A stretch of DNA of 64,000 nucleotides from an uncultured Alphaproteobacteria bacterium (GCA_951812775.1 OX638326.1:2677391-2741390), one strand, 5' to 3'; numbered from the stretch's first letter, positions 27,642 to 38,279 are shown. Notes: generated by a model from the letters alone, not told the origin. Made by a program: numbers and translations.

Positions 27642-29228
27642 ATGACAGACCTACAATCGCAAAAAATTTCCCGAGCACTAATTTCTGTTTCGGACAAGGC
27701 AGACCTCAAAAAGCTAGGCAGGTTCTTATCAGATAACGGAGTCGAAATACTTTCGACCGGAGGATCCGCCAAGGCTCTTTCCAATGCCGGCATCACCGTA
27801 AAGGAAGTCAGCGATCATACCGGTTTCCCGGAAATCATGAATGGCAGAGTCAAAACGCTTCATCCGAAAATTCATGGTGGAATTCTTGCGAAGCGCAGTG
27901 AAACCTCACATTTGGCAGCAATGGAAGAGCACAGCATCGACCCGATCGATATGATCGTGGTCAACCTGTATCCCTTCGAGGAAACTGTCGCGGGGGGTGC
28001 TGACTTTGACACCTGTATCGAAAATATCGATATCGGCGGCCCCTCGCTGATCCGCGCGGCAGCCAAAAATCACGAGAGCATTACCGTGGTTACCGACCCC
28101 AGCGATTATGACGCGGTCATCGCTGCTATGTCGGAAAATAACGGTGCGATAACACCGGACCTCCGGCGAAAACTGGCGGCAACAGCCTATGCCAAAACCG
28201 CCGCCTATGATGCGGCAATTGGCACCTGGTTCGCCCAACAAACCGGCGATGAGTTTCCTCAGCGGCACACGCTTTCAGGGACGCGATCTCAGATCATGCG
28301 TTACGGCGAAAACCCGCACCAGTCGGCGGCCTTTTATCGCACTGCTGATGACCGGGCCGGAGTGGCAACGGCTACGCAAATACAGGGCAAAGAGCTTAGC
28401 TATAATAATCTCAATGATACGGATGCCGCCTTTGAACTCGTCGCGGAATTCAGCGACCCTGCGGTCGCGATCATCAAACATGCAAACCCTTGCGGAGTGG
28501 CCATTGGCAGTTCAATTTCCGACGCCTACAGCAAGGCCCTAAAATGTGATCCGGTCAGTGCGTTTGGTGGCATTATCGCCATCAACCGGGAACTTGACGC
28601 TGAAGCTGCCGAACAGATGGCCGCGCTTTTTCTGGAGGTCATCATCGCCCCGGAAATTTCCGAAGGCGCACAAGAGGTTCTGGCGGCGAAAAAGAATCTT
28701 CGTGTTCTCGCAACGGGTGGCATGCCCGCTGCAGACGCGCCGGGAACAACACTCAAGATGTTAGCCGGCGGCTATCTTCTGCAGGGCCGGGATGCCGCGC
28801 ATGTGACGGAAGCCGATCTTAAATCCGTGACCAAACGCAGTCCTTCTGCGCAAGAACTATCCGATTTGATCTTTGCGTTCACGGTCTGCAAGCACGTGAA
28901 ATCAAACGCCATTGTCTATGCGAAGGATGGCGCAACGGTTGGCATTGGTGCCGGTCAAATGAGCCGGGTCGATTCCTGCCGCATCGCGGCACAAAAGGCG
29001 ATGGACGCTGCCGAAGCGGCAGGCGAAAGCGAACCTTTGACTAAAGGCTCTGTCGTCGCCTCAGATGCCTTCTTCCCCTTTGCTGACGGATTGCTCACGG
29101 CCGCAGAAGCCGGGGTGACCGCCGTCATTCAGCCCGGCGGATCCATTCGCGATGACGAAGTGATTCCTGCTGCCGATGAAAATGATCTGGCGATGATGCT
29201 CACCGGTATTCGCCATTTCCGCCATTAG
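27642..29228 (+). CDS. purH: Bifunctional AICAR formyltransferase / IMP cyclohydrolase
   Basis: A 528-residue protein of full family length. The N-terminal IMP cyclohydrolase (MGS-like) domain shows [19 protein letters not shown] and [12 protein letters not shown]; the C-terminal transformylase shows [21 protein letters not shown] and AFGGIIA. It carries out the last two steps of purine synthesis with 10-formyl-tetrahydrofolate in the cytoplasm. It follows wbpM after 19 bp and may be read through from the polysaccharide cluster. Confidence 0.98.
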   Translation: MTDLQSQKISRALISVSDKADLKKLGRFLSDNGVEILSTGGSAKALSNAGITVKEVSDHTGFPEIMNGRVKTLHPKIHGGILAKRSETSHLAAMEEHSIDPIDMIVVNLYPFEETVAGGADFDTCIENIDIGGPSLIRAAAKNHESITVVTDPSDYDAVIAAMSENNGAITPDLRRKLAATAYAKTAAYDAAIGTWFAQQTGDEFPQRHTLSGTRSQIMRYGENPHQSAAFYRTADDRAGVATATQIQGKELSYNNLNDTDAAFELVAEFSDPAVAIIKHANPCGVAIGSSISDAYSKALKCDPVSAFGGIIAINRELDAEAAEQMAALFLEVIIAPEISEGAQEVLAAKKNLRVLATGGMPAADAPGTTLKMLAGGYLLQGRDAAHVTEADLKSVTKRSPSAQELSDLIFAFTVCKHVKSNAIVYAKDGATVGIGAGQMSRVDSCRIAAQKAMDAAEAAGESEPLTKGSVVASDAFFPFADGLLTAAEAGVTAVIQPGGSIRDDEVIPAADENDLAMMLTGIRHFRH

Positions 29229-29268
29229 AGGTTTATAGTAAGCGTTCAACCAAATTCGAGAGGCCGCA

Positions 29269-29802
29269 ATGACCTACACCCTTGATCAGTTTTGTGCCGA
29301 TGCTCACGCGGCAATGGCCAAAGATTCCGGAAGCGCAGGACGAGACGAAATAAGGGTCCACCTCGAAAAGCTGCTGATCAATCAGGATTTTGTAGCAGAG
29401 CACCTATCCGCCCAGGGATCAGGGAAATCACTCCTTTATCATGACAAGGAGTTTGACTTTTATGTGATGGCGCACGGTACCGACGCGGGGAATCGAAAAG
29501 GTAAACCTCATGATCACGGCGCTTCCTGGGCCGTCTATGGACAAGCCACCGGACTCACCAATATGACGGTTTGGAATCGAACCGACGATGGTAGCCAGGA
29601 CGGTCACGCTGAACTTTCCGAAGACAATACCTTCCCACTCATGCCAGGAAAGGCGGCATTGTTTGATACCGGCGTTATTCACTCAACGGCGCATCCTGAA
29701 CCTGCACGTTGGGTACGTGTGACTGGTACCGACCTTGATACCATTGAGCGGTACGCTTACGACCCTGAGCGCCAGGTAATGAAACGCATGACGCCCGCCT
29801 GA
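29269..29802 (+). CDS. Cupin-fold protein, first of two tandem copies
   Basis: A 177-residue soluble protein. PHDHGASWAVYGQ around residues 80-92 and IHSTAHP near residue 140 supply the histidines of a metal-binding double-stranded beta-helix, in the style of cysteine-dioxygenase-like cupins. The neighbour at 29813 is a clear paralogue, sharing the DHGASWA-YGQA core, the MTYTLD-F start and the RVTG-DL end. The substrate is not known. Likely a mononuclear iron or other metal enzyme in the cytoplasm. Confidence 0.7.
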   Translation: MTYTLDQFCADAHAAMAKDSGSAGRDEIRVHLEKLLINQDFVAEHLSAQGSGKSLLYHDKEFDFYVMAHGTDAGNRKGKPHDHGASWAVYGQATGLTNMTVWNRTDDGSQDGHAELSEDNTFPLMPGKAALFDTGVIHSTAHPEPARWVRVTGTDLDTIERYAYDPERQVMKRMTPA

Positions 29803-29812
29803 GTACAACGCA

Positions 29813-30361
29813 ATGTCTTACACACTCGATGAGTTCGCCGCAGACTGCCACGCAACGCTTTCAAGCGATCCTGGTCCAGGTGGAAGGGAAAAAGTTAGAC
29901 GTCAGCTCTGTGACCTTTTAAGGGAAGACGACTTTGTGGGTGCCCATTGTGGCCCCGACGTTTCGCCAGGAACTTCTCTTCTATACGAAGACGATCAACT
30001 TGGATTTCAAATTGTGGCCCACATTATGGGTGATGCCTATGACGGCGGGCCACACGATCACGGTGCTTCATGGGCAATATATGGCCAGGCTGTCGGCTAT
30101 ACTGATATGACTGAATGGAAGCGCCTCGATGACGGCACCACCGAAGGCGTCGCGGACATAGAGAAAGCCAAAGAGTATCGGCTGGAACGGGGTGACGCCG
30201 GCATTTTTGACGATTTCAAGATTCATTCGATTAGTTATCCGGCCGGAGCACGCTTCATTCGCGTAACGGGAGTCGATTTGTCGACTATCGCCCGCGCCCG
30301 TTTTAATCCCCAAGACAAAACGATATCGGTAAGCAAACGCGAAAACTTCACCGGCGCTTAA
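29813..30361 (+). CDS. Cupin-fold protein, second of two tandem copies
   Basis: A 182-residue paralogue of the preceding gene, 10 bp downstream. It keeps the GPHDHGASWAIYGQA metal-site segment and FKIHSISYPAGARFIRVTG near the C-terminus. The pair probably arose by tandem duplication and then diverged substantially. Function unrecognised; a thiol- or catechol-type dioxygenase is one possibility, based only on the fold. ATG start with no strong ribosome site, so translation may depend on the upstream gene. Confidence 0.68.
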   Translation: MSYTLDEFAADCHATLSSDPGPGGREKVRRQLCDLLREDDFVGAHCGPDVSPGTSLLYEDDQLGFQIVAHIMGDAYDGGPHDHGASWAIYGQAVGYTDMTEWKRLDDGTTEGVADIEKAKEYRLERGDAGIFDDFKIHSISYPAGARFIRVTGVDLSTIARARFNPQDKTISVSKRENFTGA

Positions 30362-30371
30362 AGATACTTTT

Positions 30372-31274
30372 CTAGCCGATATGTTCCTGGTGATGTTCGA
30401 GATACCAATCGGCAATCTCTTCGCGGGCCGGAAACCAGACCCCGTCAAACCCCTTCACATAATCCAGAAAATCGCCTAGCGCACGAATGCGGTACGGCTG
30501 CCCAATCACGTGCGGATGCAACCCAAAATTCATGATCCGCATGCTGGACTCCCCCTCCTCATACAAGACATCAAACTGTTCCTTTAAGGCAGTCAGCCCC
30601 TGCTCAAGGGTCATGCCGCCACGGGCAAACATGTTAAAATCATTGACGTCATTGGAATATGGTACGCAAACGATCGGGCCATGATCGGTCCGAATCAGAT
30701 ACGGCTGGTCATCATTTAGAAAGTCGCAGAAGAACGTAAGCCCTGCCTCTTTGAGAAAGTCCACCGTATTGGCTGTCGGCCGCAAGGAGGATGACAGCCA
30801 ACCTCTCGCTGGACGGCCCACAACATTCTCGTAAACCTCAAGTGTTCGGTTGATGACTTCTCGTTCTTTTTCAGGTTCATGAGCATAAAAGGTCAGGATA
30901 TCATTTTGCGCCCAATTGTGGGGCACTAGTTCCCAACCTCGTTCATTCACGGCGTCAATTATTCTTGGTCGCTCCAACGCCATTTTGGCATTCATTGTGC
31001 AGGATGCCGGAATGCCAGCCTTGTCGAACCGATCCAGCATGCGCCATACGCCAACACGTTGGCCATATTCACGCCACGTCCAGTTTACGTAATCTGGCAC
31101 ATTTCCCGGGACTGGAAATGGTATGCTTGCGGGACCGCCTGCATAAAGTGGTTCCGTCTGATCGCGAGTCTGCTCCCAATACTCAAGATTAATTGTTATA
31201 ATGAGGGCAAGACGATGCCCGCCGGGCCATTTCAGGGGTTTGCGATCGGGTAGCGCAACAAAATCATATTCCAT
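30372..31274 (-). CDS. Polysaccharide deacetylase family protein (PuuE-like)
   Basis: A 300-residue NodB-fold protein: RLALIITINLEYW near the N-terminus (normally the metal-binding Asp-Asp region), WELVPHNWAQND in the middle, and a C-terminal FGLHPHVIGQPYRI that is typical of the PuuE/allantoinase-like branch. These enzymes hydrolyse C-N amide bonds of small molecules such as allantoin more often than true polysaccharides. It lacks a signal peptide, so it acts in the cytoplasm. It converges on the cupin pair; no ureide genes are nearby. Confidence 0.8.
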   Translation of the reverse strand: MEYDFVALPDRKPLKWPGGHRLALIITINLEYWEQTRDQTEPLYAGGPASIPFPVPGNVPDYVNWTWREYGQRVGVWRMLDRFDKAGIPASCTMNAKMALERPRIIDAVNERGWELVPHNWAQNDILTFYAHEPEKEREVINRTLEVYENVVGRPARGWLSSSLRPTANTVDFLKEAGLTFFCDFLNDDQPYLIRTDHGPIVCVPYSNDVNDFNMFARGGMTLEQGLTALKEQFDVLYEEGESSMRIMNFGLHPHVIGQPYRIRALGDFLDYVKGFDGVWFPAREEIADWYLEHHQEHIG

Positions 31275-31315
31275 CTTCGGGCCCTTTTTCTTCTATAGTG
31301 CCCAGACACAGTACG

Positions 31316-31348
31316 AGAAAAAACGCCGCCGGCAATGCCGACGGCGTT
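31316..31348 (-). terminator. Rho-independent terminator of the glutamate dehydrogenase gene
   Basis: A 12-bp stem with one mismatch and an AAT loop lies at 31322-31348. Read on the minus strand it is followed by six T, 25 bp after the stop codon of the glutamate dehydrogenase gene. This is a standard intrinsic terminator. Confidence 0.88.
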
Positions 31349-31372
31349 TCTGTTTTGGACTGGTCTTTAAGT

Positions 31373-34300
31373 TTATCCAGCGACCAACGCGCCAAGCTGT
31401 CGATTCACAACACTCAGCTTGGCCAAATTTACAGATGGCCCCGCTTTAATCTCGGTAATCATATTCGTCGCTTGATCCACTGCATGGCCGTTGGCTTCCG
31501 ACCAGGCATCAATAATTGCAGGCGCAAGGTCCGCACCCCCCGACACATCCATAATCCGTGTTACGAGACGTGTCTGGGTAGAGTATAGATCGTCAACAAT
31601 GCCGGCAGTCGCGCTTTTCTGCCACTCATCTCCGCGCGCGATACCCTTTGCCGAAGCGCACAGCCAATCGAAACCAAACCGATCGCCAATACCATAAAAT
31701 ACCTTGGCAACCGCTTCAGGTTCAAAGTGGCCGCCCGCTGCGATACGAACAATGTCGCAGGCCGGTGCCAGCGCATCCAGGTTGGCAATGCGATGAGCAA
31801 GGGCCTTTGGCGCTTTCCGTGAAATATACTGGTTCGCCTTTTCATCCCGCGCTTTTTTAAGAGCGGGAGATAAAATTGAATCCAGACCCTTATCAAGCCG
31901 TGCAACAGCCGGTTGGAAAGCGTTGACGACGTTGCCAATCTCGTCGCCGCGGGTTTCTTTACGCGTAAACCAAATTGTGCCGCGCGTAATCAAATCAAGG
32001 ATTTCCAGCTGCATTTCGGTCTGAACATCGGCCGGGACAGAGTTATCTAGCGCTTCGACACCGCTCCACAACGCCGCGAGACCAAATACCTGACGACAGG
32101 CAAGATACGCCCGGGCGATGGAGGCAGAGGATTCGCCCGTACGTTCAGCAATAGTGTTGATAAAGCTGGGGCCTGTTCGATTAACGACAGTATTAGCCAC
32201 ATAGGTCGCAATTATTTCACGCCGCAACCGGTGTTTTCCTACCAGATTGGAGAAACGTTTCTGAATCAATTTCGGGAAATACAGCCCCAACGTATTCTCA
32301 AGATAAGGATCATCGGGCAGAGAACTTTCCAGTACACCGTCGAACAGCGCTATTTTGGCGTATGCCAAAAGGACCGAAAGTTCGGGACGCGTCAGACCGG
32401 CTCCGGCGGAAAGGCGCGTTTCCAAATCTTCATCTGACGGAAGGAACTCAACCTCACGATCAAGATCGCCGCTCCGTTCCAAAGCGTGCATAAAGCGCAA
32501 ATGTTCGTCCGCCAAAGCCAGGCTTTGGTGCTGGGCATTGGTCAGCGCCATACTCTGACGATAGTTATCCATCAGAACCAGATCAGAAACGTCATTCGTC
32601 ATATCGGCGAGGACTTTATTGCGCTGCGCGTACGTCAACTTGCCGGAACGCGTTGCCATACCGAGAAGAATCTTGATGTTCACCTCGTGGTCTGAGCAAC
32701 CAACACCAGCAGAGTTATCGATAAAGTCGGTATTTATACGACCCCCCGATTGCGCGTATTCAATACGACCAAGCTGGGTCGCCCCGAGGTTCGCTCCCTC
32801 ACCAACAATCCTGGCCCGTACCTCGCCACCATTGATTCTTAGGGAATCATTTGCGCGATCACCAACTTCGATATTGTTCTCGTTGCGAGACTTAATGTAG
32901 GTCCCGATACCACCGAACCACAGAAGATCGACTTCGGCCGTCAACATGGCATGAATGAGCTCATTCGGCGTAACGGTATCTCCGGCCGAAAGATCAAAAG
33001 CCTTCCGCATTTGCGGCGTCACCTTGATCGACTTGGCAGCGCGTTCGAAGATGCCACCACCCGCAGAAATCAGCTTGGCGTTATAGTCCGTCCAGGAGGA
33101 ACGCCCTTTATCGAAAAGTCGCTTTCGTTCTTTAAAGCTGGCCGCTGGATTGGGGTCTGGGTCGACCAGAATATGCAGATGGTTGAAAGCACCGACCAGT
33201 TTTGTGAACGGTGAACAAATCATACCGTTGCCAAACACATCGCCCGACATATCACCGACACCAACACTGGTGAAAGGCGTTGTCATCGCGTCGATGCCCA
33301 TCTCCCGGAAATGCCGCTTAACGGACTCCCAGGCCCCGCGGGCGGTAATGCCCATGGCTTTATGGTCATATCCAACCGACCCGCCGGACGCAAAAGCATC
33401 ATCCAGCCAGAAACCATATTCCTGGGAAACACCGTTGGCGATATCGGAGAACGTCGCAGTCCCTTTATCTGCCGCGACAACCAGATACGGATCATCGTCG
33501 TCGTGCCGCACAACATCTTTTGGCGGTACCACCTTATCGTTTCTAAGGTTGTCGGTGATATCGAGAAGGCCGCGCATAAACGTCTTGTAACAAGCGATTC
33601 CTTCTTCCAGGAAGGCTTCGCGGCCACCGCTTTCAGGCGGCTGTTTGACAATAAATCCGCCTTTGGCGCCAACCGGCACGATGACCGCGTTCTTGGTCAT
33701 CTGCGATTTCATCAGGCCGAGAGTTTCTGTCCGGAAATCCTCTTTCCTATCCGACCAGCGAATGCCACCCCGAGCGACCTTGCCACCTCGCAAATGCACG
33801 GCATCGACACGCGGCGAATGAACGAAAACTTCTATCGCCGGGCGCGGCAGAGGCAAATCATCAACATTGCCACTATCAATCTTGAATGACACATAGGGCT
33901 TCGCTGAGCCCTCTTCCGTCGGCTGATAGAAATTCGTCCGCAGAGTGGATTGAATAATATTCACATAGCGCCGAAGAATTCGGTCTTCATCGAGAGAGAC
34001 GACCTGATCCAGTGCTGCAGCAAGTCTATCCTCCAGCGTCTTGATCTTCTTGCCAGACTTCGCCGCAATCGCAGGGTCAAATCGGCACTCAAACAACTCG
34101 ACAATCATGGCCGTGATATCGACCTGGTTCGCCAAGGTATCTTCCAGGTAGGCTTGGCTATAGGGAATAGCTGCCTGCAGCAGATATTTGCAATATCCCC
34201 GCAGCATGACGATCTGGCGCCATTCAAGTCCGGCCCCAAGCACCAGCTTGTTGAACCCGTCATCTTCCATCTCATTGTTCCAAACGTGATGGAAGGCCTC

Positions 34301-36259
34301 TTCAAAGAGTGTCTTTACTTTGCCAATATCGACGGGCGCCCCGGAACGCGTGACCAAACCAAAACCATGAAGCCAAAGAGTTTCGCCTGTTCCACTAGGC
34401 GTCAGCTGATGGGGAACTTCGTCAATAACCCGGAGGCCCATATTCTCAAGGACCGGCAAAACATCTGACAATGGAAGGGGTGTATCCCGATGAAATAACT
34501 TAAAGCGTACCTCATGTTCTTTCGCATCGTCTGAGCGATACAGATCGAGGACCGCAGAACTGTTAGAAAGTGTTTCTTCGGCATGCGCAACATCAGCGAT
34601 AGCTTCCTCGGGACTGAAGTTTTCGCGATAGGCAACAGGAAACGCATCACGATAAACACCGTGTAGTCGTGTGCCCTCAGCTTCACCATGTGCGGCGATC
34701 AAGGCATTCGCCAGCCCATCTGACCAGTCACGTGTAGCGTGCGCCAGATGTTCTTCGATTTCCTGATCACTTTGCGGAGGCGCACTGCCGGGTGTTGTTT
34801 TGACAATAAACTGGATACGCGCCAAGGCGGAATCCGTGACCTGTGTGTAGTAAGCGGTAACCGGGCCGGCAAATCCGGCTTCCAGAATTTCCTGTAATTT
34901 TCGCCGGAGCGCGGTGTTGTAACGATCCCGAGGTACAAACACCAAACAGGAAAGATGGCGGCCAAATGGATCACGATGCACAAAAAGGGCAACCCTCTGA
35001 CGCTCACGGAGACGCAGAATACCAAGCGATGTTACCAACAGATCGTCGACGTCGACCTGCAAAAGCTCATCACGCGGCAGGGATTGTAAAATATGCATAA
35101 GCGCTTTCGCGTCATGGCTAGACGGTTCAAACCCTGCATTCTCGACAATGGTGTCGACTTTCCCCCTTAAGACGGGAATTTCGTTTACAGTGTGATTGTA
35201 AAGATCCGATGTGAAGAGGCCGACAAACAAGCGCTCGCCAACAACGTTACCCTGTTGATCAAACATCTTGATCCCGATGGTATCGAGATGAACCGGGCGG
35301 TGAACTGTCGAACGGGTGTTCGCTTTGCTTACCATCAAAGCCGTCGGCTTCTTAAGAAAATCGGCAATGTCCGGCGGCAGCTCAGAGCCATTGGAGAGCC
35401 CTTCAAAAATCTTTGTTCTCAAAGAGCGAAGGATACCCAGACCGCTCTTTTGATGCGTTTTCAGACCGGACTTCTTTCCTTTCGAGGTAATCCCGTATTC
35501 CCGATATCCGAGAAAAGTGAAGTGATTGTCATCTATCCAGCGCAGAAAGGATTTTGTTTCCTCTATCTCTGCTCGCGAGAGAGAAACGTCATCAGGCTGC
35601 AAATCAGCGATCGCTTCCGCAACCTTAACCCGCATGGTTCGCCAGTCTTCTACGGCGTACCGGACGTCGGAAAGAACATGTTCGAGCTGTTTCGAAATCG
35701 CACGTAATTTATCAGCACCGGCGTGCTCGTTGATCTCGATATGGATTACTGATTCGGTCTTGGTGTCTGCAGAGGTCTTGGCGGCCTTATTATTCCGGCA
35801 AACCTTTTGGAGCCGTCCGGTCTTGTCACGTTTGACTCGGATCAGGGGATGTACAACGACATGAATGGTTGCATCGAGCTGATTTAGGGCCGCGGTAACG
35901 GAATCAACCAAAAACGCCATATCGTCATTGACGATCTGAATAACCGTGTGATCAGTGTCCCAGCCACTATTTTTAGCGCTCGGGTTAAAGACACGAATTG
36001 ATGGTTTACGGGCCGTTCGTTTTTGCAACAACTCCCAGGCAGAAAGGGCTGCGGCCAACAAGTCGTCGGGAACCGCGCGCAACATATCTTCTGGTGCGGT
36101 ATTTTCGTAAAACGCCGAGACGAATGTGCCGACATCCGCTTTCGCAGATTTTTTAGCCTTCCGCCGTGCGGCAGAAGCAATCTTACGGATAACATTTGTT
36201 TTTGCGTCTTCGCTGCGTTGAAGCATGAGTCCGGCCTTTCGTTTTTGTATGGCGGTCAA
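31373..36259 (-). CDS. gdh2: NAD-specific glutamate dehydrogenase, large (about 180 kDa) type
   Basis: A 1,628-residue protein of the large GDH-180 class found in alphaproteobacteria and others. The N-terminal half holds ACT-like regulatory regions; the catalytic core includes GAKGGFIVKQPPESGG and KMISP-type segments, then RIVGEGANLGATQLGRIEYA for the NAD fold. It deaminates glutamate to 2-oxoglutarate and ammonia in catabolism. I choose TTG 36259 because AGGAGA precedes it by about seven bases; TTG at 36343 and ATG at 36226 are the alternatives. It is a single gene with its own terminator. Confidence 0.95.
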   Translation of the reverse strand: MTAIQKRKAGLMLQRSEDAKTNVIRKIASAARRKAKKSAKADVGTFVSAFYENTAPEDMLRAVPDDLLAAALSAWELLQKRTARKPSIRVFNPSAKNSGWDTDHTVIQIVNDDMAFLVDSVTAALNQLDATIHVVVHPLIRVKRDKTGRLQKVCRNNKAAKTSADTKTESVIHIEINEHAGADKLRAISKQLEHVLSDVRYAVEDWRTMRVKVAEAIADLQPDDVSLSRAEIEETKSFLRWIDDNHFTFLGYREYGITSKGKKSGLKTHQKSGLGILRSLRTKIFEGLSNGSELPPDIADFLKKPTALMVSKANTRSTVHRPVHLDTIGIKMFDQQGNVVGERLFVGLFTSDLYNHTVNEIPVLRGKVDTIVENAGFEPSSHDAKALMHILQSLPRDELLQVDVDDLLVTSLGILRLRERQRVALFVHRDPFGRHLSCLVFVPRDRYNTALRRKLQEILEAGFAGPVTAYYTQVTDSALARIQFIVKTTPGSAPPQSDQEIEEHLAHATRDWSDGLANALIAAHGEAEGTRLHGVYRDAFPVAYRENFSPEEAIADVAHAEETLSNSSAVLDLYRSDDAKEHEVRFKLFHRDTPLPLSDVLPVLENMGLRVIDEVPHQLTPSGTGETLWLHGFGLVTRSGAPVDIGKVKTLFEEAFHHVWNNEMEDDGFNKLVLGAGLEWRQIVMLRGYCKYLLQAAIPYSQAYLEDTLANQVDITAMIVELFECRFDPAIAAKSGKKIKTLEDRLAAALDQVVSLDEDRILRRYVNIIQSTLRTNFYQPTEEGSAKPYVSFKIDSGNVDDLPLPRPAIEVFVHSPRVDAVHLRGGKVARGGIRWSDRKEDFRTETLGLMKSQMTKNAVIVPVGAKGGFIVKQPPESGGREAFLEEGIACYKTFMRGLLDITDNLRNDKVVPPKDVVRHDDDDPYLVVAADKGTATFSDIANGVSQEYGFWLDDAFASGGSVGYDHKAMGITARGAWESVKRHFREMGIDAMTTPFTSVGVGDMSGDVFGNGMICSPFTKLVGAFNHLHILVDPDPNPAASFKERKRLFDKGRSSWTDYNAKLISAGGGIFERAAKSIKVTPQMRKAFDLSAGDTVTPNELIHAMLTAEVDLLWFGGIGTYIKSRNENNIEVGDRANDSLRINGGEVRARIVGEGANLGATQLGRIEYAQSGGRINTDFIDNSAGVGCSDHEVNIKILLGMATRSGKLTYAQRNKVLADMTNDVSDLVLMDNYRQSMALTNAQHQSLALADEHLRFMHALERSGDLDREVEFLPSDEDLETRLSAGAGLTRPELSVLLAYAKIALFDGVLESSLPDDPYLENTLGLYFPKLIQKRFSNLVGKHRLRREIIATYVANTVVNRTGPSFINTIAERTGESSASIARAYLACRQVFGLAALWSGVEALDNSVPADVQTEMQLEILDLITRGTIWFTRKETRGDEIGNVVNAFQPAVARLDKGLDSILSPALKKARDEKANQYISRKAPKALAHRIANLDALAPACDIVRIAAGGHFEPEAVAKVFYGIGDRFGFDWLCASAKGIARGDEWQKSATAGIVDDLYSTQTRLVTRIMDVSGGADLAPAIIDAWSEANGHAVDQATNMITEIKAGPSVNLAKLSVVNRQLGALVAG

Positions 36260-36362
36260 GAGTCTTCTCCTACATGAGACACGTTTTAACAAATCATAGA
36301 TGAAATCATGGTTAACAAGTTTCAACCAAATGTTTTGTGACAATTCGAAAAAGAGGTCGATA

Positions 36363-36725
36363 ATGCCTGAAGGCTCAATTTTTCAAGATTCACAGAGCGA
36401 TCCATTCTTTGATCGGTTACCTGCCCCCATTTCCGAACAGCTGTCAGAGGACCAGAAAAAGGCAATTGCCGCAGCATTGCCTGGAACACCCGGTATCAAG
36501 CCACCGGTTAATATACGCATGAGTGTCCCGATGCTTCGCTGGCGTTTTTACTTCGCGATTAACGGCGGCAAGGAGCGCCGCAGTAAACCCCGTTTGAAAG
36601 CAGACCGCCGACATAACCCGCTTGTTACTAAAGGCAACGGTCTGTTCGTTTTCATAGGGGCAATGACGCTCTCTCTGTTCTCCCTAGGAGGGTTTCTAGT
36701 CTACGCATCGGTTTTGCGGATCTAA
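36363..36725 (+). CDS. Small membrane-anchored protein of unknown function
   Basis: A 120-residue protein with an acidic, disordered-looking N-terminus (residues 1-55), a basic arginine/lysine stretch (about 70-90), and one C-terminal membrane helix (GLFVFIGAMTLSLFSLGGFLVYA). ATG at 36363 has an AGAGG ribosome site. It is divergent from the glutamate dehydrogenase gene. The LPGTPGIKPPVNIRMSVP part may be a conserved motif, but I do not recognise the family. Confidence 0.65.
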   Translation: MPEGSIFQDSQSDPFFDRLPAPISEQLSEDQKKAIAAALPGTPGIKPPVNIRMSVPMLRWRFYFAINGGKERRSKPRLKADRRHNPLVTKGNGLFVFIGAMTLSLFSLGGFLVYASVLRI

Positions 36726-36810
36726 AACAGAAACGAGTTTTTCGACGCTGCTTTTAAGATAAAGCCGAAGCTGATAAACAAGCGCACTCTATTTTCCAGT
36801 TGAGCGCAAC

Positions 36811-38136
36811 ATGCTGCGGCTTCAAAGCCTCCCAACAAATCAGATATTACTGGCCCTTTTGTGGTCAGCGGCTGTTATCCGAATTGCATGGAATCACCCA
36901 GTTTTGCAAATCGCAAGCGGTATCGTGTTGGCGCTCTACATCGTTCTGGTCATTGGTAAAATTCGGCGCCGGATGCAAATCCTTATATTTTGCCTTGCCG
37001 CCACCGCGATGATACTCGCCACTATTTTCGACGGATGGACAGCTCTTCGGCAGGGTATGGAACACTCCGTCATTTTCGCTGCATTTTTTGGCACCGTTGT
37101 TTTATTGCGGACAACTGCGGATCAAAGACCCGAAATCAGCAAGGCTCGTCATTCCGTCGAACGGCTTGGACCGCAGGAACGCAATAGTGGCCTAATGGCT
37201 GGCAGTCAGTTTCTCGGCAGTGTTCTCAATGTCGGAGTTATGTCGATCTTCGCGCCAATCGTCGGGCGCGATAGCGGTGATGCTACCCGCAAATCAGCTG
37301 CGGAAGCCTGTCAGCGTGGCATGTGTCTTTGCTGCCTATGGTCACCGTTTTGGCTAGCTATGGCGCTATGCTATGAGCATTTGCCCGAGGTGACTTTGTG
37401 GCAAATCATGAGTTTGGGTCTGGCATTCGTAATTGTCGCCTTCGTTACCGCGCATCTCCTCTACACACGCAATGTAGGCCTGGCCGGACTGGTTGGCGCC
37501 ATTGGTGCCTTGGTGCCCGTCCTGCCACCAGTCGCTCTAGCAGCAGCCATCGTCCTCGTGTTGAATGCAACAACATCGCTCTCCACCTTGCAATGTCTCG
37601 TGACCGGCATACCGGTCTTGTGTCTCATCGGATTGTCACTGCAGGGACGTGCACAATTGAGCGCTGCCCTCCAACAATCCAGCAAAGGCATCGGCGCGGT
37701 TCATAGTGAAGTTGTGTTGCTGACCGCCGCAATTCTACTTGGGAAAGCGCTCATCCTCGCGATTAGCGCAACAGGTTTTGATCAAACCATCGCAGCACTG
37801 CAGCTTCCCGACTGGGGCGTCATTACGACCATTATCGCAACAATCACGATTCTGGCCTTCGTAGGGGTCCATCAGGTCGTCACCGCAACGCTGGTGCTGG
37901 TTCTGTTTGGATCCATTGAAACCGGCGTTTCCCACCTGATCATTATGGAGGCGACCCTGATTGGTTGGGCCTTTTCATCTATGACCGGGCTTTCTGCGGT
38001 TTCTGTCGCAGTTGCCAGCAATATGTTCAACGTTTCACTGGAAGGCCTCGCCTATGGTCCCAACCTGCGTTTCGTCGCGGCGTTTGGGTTAATTTCTGTT
38101 TTCGGGCTGACGGTCTTAAATAGATTGTTGGTTTGA
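36811..38136 (+). CDS. Polytopic membrane protein, possible transporter
   Basis: A 441-residue protein, mostly hydrophobic, with about ten to twelve predicted membrane helices in two halves; the loop around residues 105-135 is charged. The layout (paired half-repeats, re-entrant-looking SIETGVSHLIIMEATLIGWAFSSM) recalls anion/ion-transporter superfamily proteins, but no family signature is clear. It lies 85 bp after the small membrane protein in the same direction and could be transcribed with it. Confidence 0.6.
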   Translation: MLRLQSLPTNQILLALLWSAAVIRIAWNHPVLQIASGIVLALYIVLVIGKIRRRMQILIFCLAATAMILATIFDGWTALRQGMEHSVIFAAFFGTVVLLRTTADQRPEISKARHSVERLGPQERNSGLMAGSQFLGSVLNVGVMSIFAPIVGRDSGDATRKSAAEACQRGMCLCCLWSPFWLAMALCYEHLPEVTLWQIMSLGLAFVIVAFVTAHLLYTRNVGLAGLVGAIGALVPVLPPVALAAAIVLVLNATTSLSTLQCLVTGIPVLCLIGLSLQGRAQLSAALQQSSKGIGAVHSEVVLLTAAILLGKALILAISATGFDQTIAALQLPDWGVITTIIATITILAFVGVHQVVTATLVLVLFGSIETGVSHLIIMEATLIGWAFSSMTGLSAVSVAVASNMFNVSLEGLAYGPNLRFVAAFGLISVFGLTVLNRLLV

Positions 38137-38152
38137 ACACTACACATAAAGA

Positions 38153-38173
38153 AGGCGGCCCATGAGGCCGCCT
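38153..38173 (+). terminator. Hairpin downstream of the membrane protein gene
   Basis: A perfect 8-bp GC-rich stem with a five-base loop begins 17 bp after the stop of the transporter-like gene. No U-tract follows on either strand, so it is at best a partial or bidirectional transcript end. A second perfect hairpin lies at 38280-38301. Confidence 0.4.
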
Positions 38174-38279
38174 GAAGTTGGGGAAGAGAATGAGCGCAGC
38201 AACTAAGCGCAAATTCCATCCCAAAAGAGGCAATTACTGTGCCAACTATGCGAATATAACGATTTCAGAGGGTTAGGAA

